Assembly: GCA_021779775.1 (NCBI GenBank)
Contig: JAJYAB010000136.1
Coordinates: 1 to 5,599, forward strand
Length of the DNA: 5,599 nt
From: Actinomycetes bacterium
GTDB taxonomy: Bacteria > Actinomycetota > Acidimicrobiia > Acidimicrobiales > UBA8190
Direction: 5' to 3'
Both the position numbers and the translations under genes were made by a program. The notes under the pieces were generated by a model that saw nothing but the letters and a program-made list of their open reading frames with translations, ran no database searches and was not told the origin of the DNA. How positions within the stretch are numbered: position 1 is the stretch's first letter; every line of letters begins with the position of its first letter. This document shows positions 1-5,599 of this stretch, piece by piece.

Positions 1-2897
1 GCCAGCTCTTCGACGGCATGGAGTCGTGGCTGCCCTGGCTGGTCGACGACGTGCGCGTGCTCGGCGACCTGTTCGGCCCCGACGCTCGTGTCGTGCTGGT
101 CGACCCCCGCCGCATGCGCGACCGGGCCGCCGAGCTGCTCGACGAGGAGCAGGCCTTGGCCGACGCCCTCGCCGTCACCTGGGGACTCGGCGACGCCGCC
201 GCCCCCTCTGAGACCGCCGCCCCCTCTGACGCCGCCGTCTCGCGTGTCCGCGACCGGACGGGCGGGGCGAGCGCCGGCATGGCCCGGCTCCACGTGCCGT
301 TCGACCGGATGCTGGCCGGATGCACCGCGCCGGTGCTGGCCCTGGTGCCGGTGGCCGAGGGGCCGTCGATGCCCGCCGTCGGCGGGCGGGGCTGGGACCG
401 GATGCTGGGCGACCGGTCGAGGTTGGCGGCGCAGCTGGGCGAGCTGGCGGCCGGCGGGTACTCCGTGACGCTGTGTGCCGAAGCCGACAGCTCGGCGGCG
501 CGGCTGGCTGCGGTGCTCGCCGAGGAGGGGCTGTCGGTGCCCGTCGTCGGTGCCCCCGCTTCGGCGCCGGCGGCCGGGTCCGACCTGGGGTCTGCGGGGA
601 TCCGGGTGGTGGTGGCGTCCCTCGACCGGGGCTTCGTGCTGCCGGGTGCCCGGGTCGCCGTGCTGGCGGAGTCGGACGTGACGGGCCGGCGTCGCCCCCA
701 TCGGGCACCGCGTGCGCGTGCCCGGCCGGTCGACGGGTTCTTCGACGACCTGGCCCCCGGCGACTTCGTCGTCCACCGCCAGCATGGCGTGGCCCGCTAC
801 GCCGGCATGGTGACCCGTACGGTGGGCGGGGCGTCGCGCGACTACCTGCTGCTGCAGTACCGGGGCGACGACAAGCTCTACCTGCCCTCGGACCAGATCG
901 ACTCGCTGACCCCCTACAGCGGGGGCGAGTCGCCGAGCCTGAACAAGCTGGGGGGTTCCGAGTGGCAGCGGACCCGGGCCAAGGCGCGGGCCGCGGTGCA
1001 CGAGATCGCCCAGGAGCTGGTGGCGCTGTACCGCCGCCGGCTGCAGGTCACCGGGCATGCGTTCGCTCCCGACACCCCGTGGCAGCGCCAGCTCGAAGAC
1101 GCCTTCCCCTACACCGAGACGGCCGACCAGCTCCGGGCCATCGAGGAGGTCAAGGCCGACATGGAAGGGCCGGCGCCGATGGACCGCCTGGTGTGCGGCG
1201 ACGTCGGCTTCGGCAAGACGGAGGTGGCGATCCGCGCCGTCTTCAAGGCGGTGCAGGACGGCAAGCAGGCGGCGGTGCTGGTCCCCACCACCCTGCTGGC
1301 CTCCCAGCATGCCCAGACGTTTGCCGACCGCTTCGCCGAGTTCCCTGTCCGGGTCGAGATGCTCAGCCGCTTCCTCACCCCGGCGCAGGCCCGCCAGGTG
1401 GCCGCCGGCCTTCGCGACGGGTCGATCGACGTGGTGGTGGGCACCCACCGGCTGCTGGCCGGAGACGTCGCCTTCCACGACCTCGGGCTGCTGGTCGTCG
1501 ACGAGGAGCAGCGCTTCGGGGTGACCCACAAAGAAGCCGTGAAAGCGATGACCGACGGCGTCGACGTCATGACCCTGACGGCCAGCCCGATCCCCCGAAC
1601 CTTGGAGATGGCCCTGACGGGGATCCGCGACCTGTCGCTCGTCAACACGCCGCCGGCGGCCCGGCAGCCGATCCACACCTACGTGGGGGAGTACGAGGAG
1701 CCGGCGGTCGTCGAGGCCATCCGGCGGGAGCTGCTGCGTGAGGGCCAGGTCTTCTTCGTCCATAACTGGGTGGCCACCATCGAGCGCACGGCGGAGCGGA
1801 TCCGACAGCTCGTGCCTGAGGCCCGGGTCGCTGTCGCCCACGGGCAGATGGACGAAGGTGCGCTCGAAAAGGTCGTCTACGACTTCTGGGACCGCCAGCA
1901 CGACGTGCTGGTGTGCACCACGATCATCGAGTCGGGCATCGACATGCCGACGGTCAACACCCTGGTTGTCGACCGCGCCGACCGCCTGGGGCTGGGCCAG
2001 CTGCACCAGCTGCGCGGCCGGGTGGGCCGGGCTGGGATCCGGGCCTATGCCTACCTGTTCCATCCGGCCGACCGGGTCCTGGCGGAGACGGCCTACGAGC
2101 GCCTGCGCACCATCGGCGAGCTGACCGAGCTGGGCAGCGGGTTTAAGATCGCCATGCGCGACCTGGAGATCCGGGGTGCGGGGAACCTCCTCGGCCAGGA
2201 CCAGTCGGGGCACATCGCGGCAGTCGGCTACGACCTCTACGTGCAGATGGTCGCCGAGGCGGTCGCCGAGCTGAAGGGCGAGCCGCTGCGGGGCTCGGCC
2301 GACGTCACCATCGACATGGCCTCCGACGCCCACCTGCCGGCCGGCTACGTGGCGCGCGAGGACGTTCGGCTCGAGGCGTACCGTCGATTGGCCGCCGTCA
2401 CCACCGACGCCGAGGTGGACGACATCCGGGCCGAGTGGCTCGACCGGTTCGGGCCGCTGCCGAAGCCGGCCGAGAGCCTGCTGGCGATCGGTCGCCTGCG
2501 AGCCGAGTGCGTGCGTACCGGGGTCACCGAGGTGTCGGCGACGCCAGTACGGCCCGGGCAGATCTCCGCCATGCCTGCGGGCGCCCGTCCAGGGCAGCGG
2601 GTCCTGATGGCCCGCATCCAGCCGATCGACCTGCCGGCCAGCGCCCAGGTCCGCCTGCGCCGCCTGCACCCCGGCGCGCGGTGGAAGGAGGATGCCCGCC
2701 AGCTCGTGCTCGCCGTGGTGACCGGCGGCGACCCGGCGGTCGAGCTGGCCGGGATCCTGCGCTCCCTGGTGCCGGCGGCTCCCGCCCCCACTGCCGCCCC
2801 TGCCCCTGCCCCTGCCCCTGCCTCCGCCGGCGCCTCCGCCCCTGCCCCCGCTCCCGCAGGTGCGCTCGAATCGTCGGCCAGGGGGCTGTCCCGGTAG
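1..2897 (+). CDS. mfd: Transcription-repair coupling factor Mfd, 5'-truncated by the window edge
   Basis: ATP-dependent DNA translocase that pushes or removes stalled RNA polymerase and recruits UvrA for excision repair; cytoplasmic. The frame is open to the left edge (first full codon at 3, reading QLFDG before the Met at 18), and that Met lies inside the family's conserved N-terminal region, so it is probably not the start. Mfd is usually about 1,150-1,200 aa; 964 are visible. Numbering from the Met at 18: end of the UvrB-like region (1-60); variable linker (60-235); CarD-like RNA-polymerase-interacting domain (241-340, DFVVHRQHGVARYAG); motif I GDVGFGKT (394-401); Ia LVPTTLLASQ; motif II DEEQ (495-498); motif III TASPIPRT (521-528); motif V TTIIESGID; motif VI QLHQLRGRVGR (661-671). 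The TRG translocation motif has R695, R719 and Q729, matching E. coli R929, R953 and Q963. The C-terminal domain (about 760-915) is followed by an Ala/Pro tail. The UvrA-contacting part lies outside the window. All motor motifs are intact, so it is probably functional. Confidence 0.97.
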   Translation, partial: QLFDGMESWLPWLVDDVRVLGDLFGPDARVVLVDPRRMRDRAAELLDEEQALADALAVTWGLGDAAAPSETAAPSDAAVSRVRDRTGGASAGMARLHVPFDRMLAGCTAPVLALVPVAEGPSMPAVGGRGWDRMLGDRSRLAAQLGELAAGGYSVTLCAEADSSAARLAAVLAEEGLSVPVVGAPASAPAAGSDLGSAGIRVVVASLDRGFVLPGARVAVLAESDVTGRRRPHRAPRARARPVDGFFDDLAPGDFVVHRQHGVARYAGMVTRTVGGASRDYLLLQYRGDDKLYLPSDQIDSLTPYSGGESPSLNKLGGSEWQRTRAKARAAVHEIAQELVALYRRRLQVTGHAFAPDTPWQRQLEDAFPYTETADQLRAIEEVKADMEGPAPMDRLVCGDVGFGKTEVAIRAVFKAVQDGKQAAVLVPTTLLASQHAQTFADRFAEFPVRVEMLSRFLTPAQARQVAAGLRDGSIDVVVGTHRLLAGDVAFHDLGLLVVDEEQRFGVTHKEAVKAMTDGVDVMTLTASPIPRTLEMALTGIRDLSLVNTPPAARQPIHTYVGEYEEPAVVEAIRRELLREGQVFFVHNWVATIERTAERIRQLVPEARVAVAHGQMDEGALEKVVYDFWDRQHDVLVCTTIIESGIDMPTVNTLVVDRADRLGLGQLHQLRGRVGRAGIRAYAYLFHPADRVLAETAYERLRTIGELTELGSGFKIAMRDLEIRGAGNLLGQDQSGHIAAVGYDLYVQMVAEAVAELKGEPLRGSADVTIDMASDAHLPAGYVAREDVRLEAYRRLAAVTTDAEVDDIRAEWLDRFGPLPKPAESLLAIGRLRAECVRTGVTEVSATPVRPGQISAMPAGARPGQRVLMARIQPIDLPASAQVRLRRLHPGARWKEDARQLVLAVVTGGDPAVELAGILRSLVPAAPAPTAAPAPAPAPASAGASAPAPAPAGALESSARGLSR
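198..233 (+). repeat. Two-copy 18-bp tandem repeat in the Mfd linker
   Basis: Two adjacent 18-bp units (198-215 and 216-233) share their first 14 bases and differ near the end. They encode AAPSET followed by AAPSDA. The unit is a multiple of three, so gain or loss keeps frame. It lies in a low-conservation Ala/Pro/Ser stretch between the UvrB-like region and the polymerase-interacting domain, and is probably a flexible linker made by local duplication. Confidence 0.6.
2796..2819 (+). repeat. Hexanucleotide GCCCCT repeat, four copies, in the mfd 3' end
   Basis: Four perfect copies of GCCCCT (2796-2801, 2802-2807, 2808-2813, 2814-2819) encode alternating Ala-Pro. They sit within a longer Ala/Pro-rich stretch (about 2776-2859), which forms the disordered tail after the last folded Mfd domain. 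A six-base unit changes the tail by two residues per slip without shifting frame. E. coli Mfd has no comparable tail. Confidence 0.75.
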
Positions 2898-2912
2898 CAT
2901 GCCGGTTCCGTG
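2881..2912 (+). promoter_or_regulatory. mfd/lipoprotein junction with GTG start and weak ribosome binding site
   Basis: The mfd stop (TAG, 2895-2897) and the GTG start at 2910 are 12 bp apart. The only purine-rich stretch is GGGGG at 2881-2885, about 24 bases before the GTG, which is too far for a normal Shine-Dalgarno. It is about 13 bases before an ATG at 2899 that opens a four-codon frame (MPVP) whose TGA (2911-2913) overlaps the GTG. Translation of the downstream gene probably depends on coupling to mfd or on leaderless-like initiation. The GTG is preferred because it gives a proper signal peptide. Confidence 0.35.
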
Positions 2913-2969
2913 AAGCGCCTCCTCGTCCTGCCCGTCCTTGCCGCGCTGGTCGTAGCGAGCACCGCCTGC
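2910..2969 (+). other. Lipoprotein signal peptide (type II)
   Basis: Codons 1-20 give a short basic start (MKR), a hydrophobic core rich in Leu, Val and Ala, and the cleavage site AST-A before C20. The pattern fits the general bacterial lipoprotein signature (small residues at -1 and -2, no charged residue in the core). Cleavage would leave a diacylated Cys followed by an Asn-Leu-Ala-Ala-Pro spacer. Confidence 0.8.
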
Positions 2970-4133
2970 AACCTGGCTGCGCCGGCTGCCCGGGTCGACG
3001 GGGTGACCATCTCCCAGAACGACCTCGACACCCAGCTCTCCGCGCTGGCCAACCCGTCGGATGCCACGGCACGGTGCGCCATCGAGATCCTGACCGGCAC
3101 GCCGCTGGTGTCGTCGGGCTCCGGCGACCAGACGGTGCCGACCACACTGGCCGACAGCGAATTGGCCACCTTGGTGCAGGGCGAGATCGAGCGCCGGGCG
3201 CTGGCCACCCACCACATCACGGTGACGGCGGCCGACGTCGCAGTAGGCCGCCAGGACCTGATCACCCAGATGGAGCAGAGCTACCAGCAGATGCAGCAGG
3301 GTGGCGGCTCCCTGTCGGCCGGGTGCAGCGCCGTGCCCATCGCCACCATCGTCACCAAGATGCCCAAGGCGTTCCTCGACGAGCAGGCGCTGATGGAAGC
3401 TCGGCAGGAGGCGCTGCAGGCGCTGTTCGGCCATGTCGACGTGAGCGCTGCGGCCCTGGACGCCTACTACCGCGCCAACCCGGCGAGCTTCACCCAGGTC
3501 TGCCTGAACGTGGTGGTCGCCGACTCGGCGGCCAACGCGCAGATCTTGCACACTGCCGTCACCACCGGCACGCCGTTCGCTACGGCGGCCGCCAGCCCGG
3601 CTGCCGACCCGGCCACCACCCCGCCGGGCGGTCAGCTGCAGTGCCTGTTCCCCAACGCGGTGATCAGCTACTTCGGTTCTGCAGGTGCTTCGGTGCTCGA
3701 CAACCTGGCGGACAACGCCATCAGCGCCCCGGTGCCCGTGCAGGGGACGAGCCAGACGGGGGCGCCGGCCACCTACTACCTGGTCGCCCAAATGCGCCAG
3801 CACCAGCTGGTGCCGCTCGACCCGTCGCTGGCGAGCCAGCTCCGCCTGGTGCTGCTGCAGCAGGCCAATGCGGCGGCCACCATCGGGTTCAAAGCGCTCC
3901 TGGCGCGGGCCTCGGTGTGGATCGACCCGCGCTACGGCTCGTGGAGCAAGGCGCAGCAGCAGATCCTGGCACCGAAGGCTGTGGCCTGCCGGTACCTGGT
4001 GTCGCCCACCGAAGCCAGCGGTGCGTCGACGGGCTGCCTGGCCCCGCCCAGCTTCGGCTCCGGCTTGGGCTCCGGCTTGGGCTCCGGGCCCGGACTGGGC
4101 GTCACGCCGGCGCCGGGCACCGGCCCCGGCTGA
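2910..4133 (+). CDS. Secreted lipoprotein with SurA-like N-terminus and degenerate parvulin (PpiC-like) domain
   Basis: A 407-aa predicted lipoprotein. The N-terminus has Lys-Arg at 2-3, a hydrophobic core at 4-16 and a lipobox-like STAC ending at C20, so it should be cleaved, lipidated and held on the outer face of the membrane. Ser at -3 is less usual than Leu but allowed. Residues 28-47 (ARVDGVTISQNDLDTQL) are typical of the SurA N-terminal segment of PpiC-type chaperones/foldases. A Gln/Met-rich helical stretch follows (about 110-175). Residues about 180-300 read as a parvulin-like domain: YYRANPASFTQVCLNVVVA at the start, PPGGQLQCL at 238-246, and a closing strand at 288-296. The two histidines usual in catalytic parvulins appear replaced (N200, Y290), so isomerase activity is doubtful and a chaperone or binding role is more likely. 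Six cysteines besides C20 (56, 139, 198, 245, 360, 376) could pair as disulfides. Residues 378-407 are a Gly/Ser/Pro tail. Its substrate is unknown. Confidence 0.85.
   Translation: MKRLLVLPVLAALVVASTACNLAAPAARVDGVTISQNDLDTQLSALANPSDATARCAIEILTGTPLVSSGSGDQTVPTTLADSELATLVQGEIERRALATHHITVTAADVAVGRQDLITQMEQSYQQMQQGGGSLSAGCSAVPIATIVTKMPKAFLDEQALMEARQEALQALFGHVDVSAAALDAYYRANPASFTQVCLNVVVADSAANAQILHTAVTTGTPFATAAASPAADPATTPPGGQLQCLFPNAVISYFGSAGASVLDNLADNAISAPVPVQGTSQTGAPATYYLVAQMRQHQLVPLDPSLASQLRLVLLQQANAAATIGFKALLARASVWIDPRYGSWSKAQQQILAPKAVACRYLVSPTEASGASTGCLAPPSFGSGLGSGLGSGPGLGVTPAPGTGPG
4056..4091 (+). repeat. 12-bp minisatellite encoding Gly-Ser-Gly-Leu in the lipoprotein tail
   Basis: The unit GGCTCCGGCTTG occurs perfectly at 4056-4067 and 4068-4079, with a degenerate third copy at 4080-4091. 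It encodes GSGL, GSGL, GSGP. The 12-bp period keeps frame, so copy number can vary without breaking the gene. The product is a flexible Gly-rich C-terminal tail after the last cysteine. Confidence 0.8.
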
Positions 4134-4143
4134 CCTGGTCGGC

Positions 4144-5599
4144 ATGAGCGCCGGGGATCGATCTGCTGCGCCGCCCCGGGGACGGGTGGTGGTAGTCGGC
4201 CTCGGGCCGGCCGGCCCGGATCTGGTGCCGCCTGGCACCATCGACGTGCTGACCGGGGTCGGGCGGCGCTTCGTGCGGACAGGTCGCCACCCGGCGCTCG
4301 ACGGCGCCGCGCTCGCCTCGCTGCTGGCCGATGCGACGACGTTCGACGCCGCCTACGACTCGGCAGCCTCGTTCGACGAGGTGTACCGGTCGATCGTGGA
4401 GGACCTCGTGGCGGCTGCTGGCGAGCTGGCGTCCTCCGGGGCCAGCATCGCCTACGCCGTGCCCGGGTCGCCGCTGGTGGCGGAGCGGACGGTGGAGCTG
4501 CTTCGGGCCGACGGCCGGGTGGACGTCGAGGTGCACCCGGCACTCTCCTTCCTCGACCTCATCTGGGCGCGCCTCGCCGTCGACCCGTTGTCGAGCGGTG
4601 TCCGGCTGGTCGACGCCACGGTGTTCGCCACCCAGGCGGCGGGGTCGGGCGGTCCGCTGCTCGTCGCCCAGTGCCACAGCCGGGCGGTGCTGTCGGACGT
4701 CAAGCTGGCCGTCGACGACCCGGGCGGCACCCGGGTCGTGCTGCTGCACCATGTCGGGCTTCCCGACGAGGCGGTGGTGGAGGTGGCGTGGGCTGATCTC
4801 GACCGGACGATCGAGCCCGACCACCTGACGTCGCTGTGGGTGCCCGAGCTGGCGGTGCCAGCGGCCGCCGAGCTGGTCCGTCTCGAGGAGCTGGTCCGGG
4901 TGCTGCGGGCCCGGTGCCCGTGGGACATGTGCCAGACGCATGGCTCGCTGGCCCGCCACCTGCAGGAGGAGGTGTACGAGGCGCTGGAGGCGATCGAGGT
5001 GGTGGCCGCCGCAGGGGACGACCCCCCGGCCGCCGCCGTCGACCACCTGGTGGAGGAGCTGGGGGACGTGCTGGTGCAGGTCGTGTTCCACGCCGTGCTG
5101 GCGGGCGAGACGGGCTGGTTCGACCTGGGCGACGTGGCCCGGGGGGTGCACGACAAGCTGGTGGCCCGCCACCCGCACGTGTTCGGCGATGCGGTGGCGG
5201 GCACGCCCGAGGAGGTGGCGGCCCGTTGGGAGGTGATGAAGCAGGCGGAGAAAGGCCGGGCCAGCGTGTTCAATGGCGTTCCGGCAGCGCTTCCGGCCCT
5301 GGCCTTGGCGGCCAAGATGCAGCGTAAGGCCGAGTCGACGGGCCGCCAGCTGCCCGGGCTCGGCGATCGGCTCGACGAGGTGCTGGCCGGCGTGGCGGCG
5401 CTGCGAGCGGGCGGCTCGGAGGTGCCCCATGGATCCGGCGAGACGCTGCAGGAGGATCCGGCCACCATTGCCATGGTCGGCGCGGTGCTGTTCGCCTTGG
5501 CGGACGCCGCCCGGCGGCTCGGTGCCGATCCCGAGTCGGCGCTGCGGTCGGCTGCCGGGCGGTTCCGGGCTGAGGTGGAGCGGTCGGCTGGAACCACCG
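4144..5599 (+). CDS. mazG: YabN-type fusion: tetrapyrrole methylase-like domain plus MazG nucleotide pyrophosphohydrolase, 3'-truncated
   Basis: The frame from ATG 4144 stays open for 485 codons to the window end. Residues 14-235 form a tetrapyrrole-methylase-like domain resembling B. subtilis YabN: GRVVVVGLGPAGPDL (Gly-rich SAM-binding loop, 13-27), FVRTGRHP (43-50), YAVPGSPLVAERTVELL (104-120), SFLD (135-138) and LTSLWVPEL (228-236). Residues about 245-372 are a MazG domain: CPWD (258-261), QTH (264-266), EEVYE (275-279) and EELGD (304-308), the EExxE...ExxD magnesium-binding set, then HPHVF and RWEVMKQAEKG. MazG enzymes cleave (d)NTPs to NMP plus PPi and remove abnormal nucleotides. A second MazG-like half (about 376-480, opening VFNGVPAALPAL) lacks the acidic ligands. 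The methylase substrate in this family is not established. The gene starts 10 bp after the lipoprotein stop with no clear Shine-Dalgarno. GTG at 4186 is an alternative start but would cut into the first strand. YabN is of similar length, so probably little is missing. Confidence 0.93.
   Translation, partial: MSAGDRSAAPPRGRVVVVGLGPAGPDLVPPGTIDVLTGVGRRFVRTGRHPALDGAALASLLADATTFDAAYDSAASFDEVYRSIVEDLVAAAGELASSGASIAYAVPGSPLVAERTVELLRADGRVDVEVHPALSFLDLIWARLAVDPLSSGVRLVDATVFATQAAGSGGPLLVAQCHSRAVLSDVKLAVDDPGGTRVVLLHHVGLPDEAVVEVAWADLDRTIEPDHLTSLWVPELAVPAAAELVRLEELVRVLRARCPWDMCQTHGSLARHLQEEVYEALEAIEVVAAAGDDPPAAAVDHLVEELGDVLVQVVFHAVLAGETGWFDLGDVARGVHDKLVARHPHVFGDAVAGTPEEVAARWEVMKQAEKGRASVFNGVPAALPALALAAKMQRKAESTGRQLPGLGDRLDEVLAGVAALRAGGSEVPHGSGETLQEDPATIAMVGAVLFALADAARRLGADPESALRSAAGRFRAEVERSAGTT
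4183..4848 (+). other. Tetrapyrrole (corrin/porphyrin) methylase-like domain of the fusion
   Basis: Codons 14-235 of the gene starting at 4144. The first strand and loop (VVVVGLGPAGPDL) and the central YAVPGSP segment correspond to the SAM-binding elements of the class III (CobA/CysG/RsmI-like) methylase fold. The order of motifs matches the N-terminal half of YabN rather than a cobalamin-pathway methylase, and no cobalamin or haem gene is nearby, so a tetrapyrrole substrate should not be assumed. Confidence 0.85.
4876..5259 (+). other. First (intact) MazG pyrophosphohydrolase domain
   Basis: Codons about 245-372. The signature residues are all present: CPWD, QTH, E275, E276, E279, E305 and D308, followed by the conserved LVARHPHVF and the Trp-Glu...Lys-Gly segment. 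This all-alpha NTP pyrophosphatase fold normally works as a dimer with Mg2+ held by these acidic residues. As the second half has lost its equivalents, this is probably the catalytic site of the protein. Confidence 0.9.
5269..5583 (+). other. Second MazG-like half, apparently catalytically degenerate
   Basis: Codons 376-480. The entry segment (VFNGVPAALPAL, then AAKMQRKAESTG) and the exit helix (VLFALADAARRLGADPESALRSAAGRFRAEVE) match the C-terminal half of two-domain MazG proteins. The ligand positions read LAGVAAL (414-420) where EExxE is expected and MVGA (444-447) where ExxD is expected. The connecting loop (421-440) is Gly-rich and unlike the family. Confidence 0.75.

Noticed and set aside
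18..20. ATG at 18 as the true start of mfd
   Set aside because: The frame is open upstream to the edge, and the residues there (FDGMESWLPWL) belong to a conserved internal part of Mfd. About 200 residues of the family's N-terminus would otherwise be missing.
1489..1515. DEEQ instead of DEEH in Mfd motif II as an anomaly
   Set aside because: As far as I recall, DEEQ is normal in actinobacterial and Firmicutes Mfd, so it is not unusual.
320..1741. 473-codon + strand frame inside mfd
   Set aside because: It is an off-frame shadow of the conserved Mfd motor, whose motifs are all in the other frame.
2790..2830. CRISPR-like or regulatory repeat array at the GCCCCT run
   Set aside because: There are no spacers. 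The units are contiguous, six bases long and in frame with the Ala/Pro tail of Mfd.
2878..2912. Possible terminator or promoter in the mfd/lipoprotein gap
   Set aside because: Only 4-bp stems (CCGG...CCGG, GCATGC) are visible, with no T-run and no -35/-10 pair. The 12-bp gap fits an operon junction.
2345..3265. 306-codon minus-strand frame across the mfd/lipoprotein junction
   Set aside because: It is antisense to two real genes, and low complexity comes from the reverse complement of the Ala/Pro repeat.
2435..4147. 570-codon + strand frame spanning the mfd end and the lipoprotein gene
   Set aside because: It is out of frame with two well-supported genes, crosses their junction, and its product is Arg/Gly/Pro/Ala-rich without domains.
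4102..5430. Long minus-strand open frame (442 codons) opposite the MazG fusion
   Set aside because: It is the antisense shadow of a strongly supported gene in high-GC DNA. The translation is rich in Arg, His, Pro and Gly with no recognisable domain.
4452..5597. Second minus-strand open frame (381 codons) over the same region
   Set aside because: A Ser/Arg/Thr/Ala-rich shadow translation with no motifs, overlapping the real + strand gene over its whole length.

Overview
This is a high-GC (roughly 70% by eye), densely coding fragment in which all three genes lie on the + strand. Codon choice (strong G/C at third positions), GTG as well as ATG starts and very short gaps suggest a high-GC actinobacterial genome. 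An mfd gene next to a mazG gene is a familiar actinobacterial arrangement. A tetrapyrrole-methylase/MazG (YabN-type) fusion and an intervening SurA/PpiC-like lipoprotein would suit a deep-branching actinobacterium such as Acidimicrobiia, but that placement is inference.

Layout: (1) positions 1-2897 hold the 3' part of mfd, the transcription-repair coupling factor. It enters from the left edge and is complete from the end of its UvrB-like N-terminal region through the RNA-polymerase-interacting domain, the full RecG-like translocase motor and the C-terminal domain, and ends in an Ala/Pro-rich tail. (2) After a 12-bp gap, 2910-4133 encode a secreted lipoprotein with a SurA-type N-terminal segment and a degenerate parvulin-like domain, ending in a Gly-Ser-Gly-Leu repeat tail. 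(3) After a 10-bp gap, 4144-5599 encode a YabN-type protein: an N-terminal tetrapyrrole (corrin/porphyrin) methylase-like domain fused to a two-part MazG nucleoside triphosphate pyrophosphohydrolase. It runs off the right edge, probably only a short way before its stop.

The spacing argues for one transcript. Mfd (clearing stalled RNA polymerase and recruiting excision repair) and MazG (removing non-canonical or damaged NTPs) both protect nucleic acid integrity, so their co-expression makes sense. The lipoprotein acts outside the membrane and its link to the other two is not evident.

I see no mobile element, CRISPR array, RNA gene, strong terminator or clear promoter, and no gene-free stretch longer than 12 bp. 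This is mostly a conserved housekeeping region. The points most worth a second look are the loss of all recognisable acidic metal-ligand positions in the second MazG half, the absence of both parvulin histidines in the lipoprotein, and the lipoprotein's placement between mfd and mazG.
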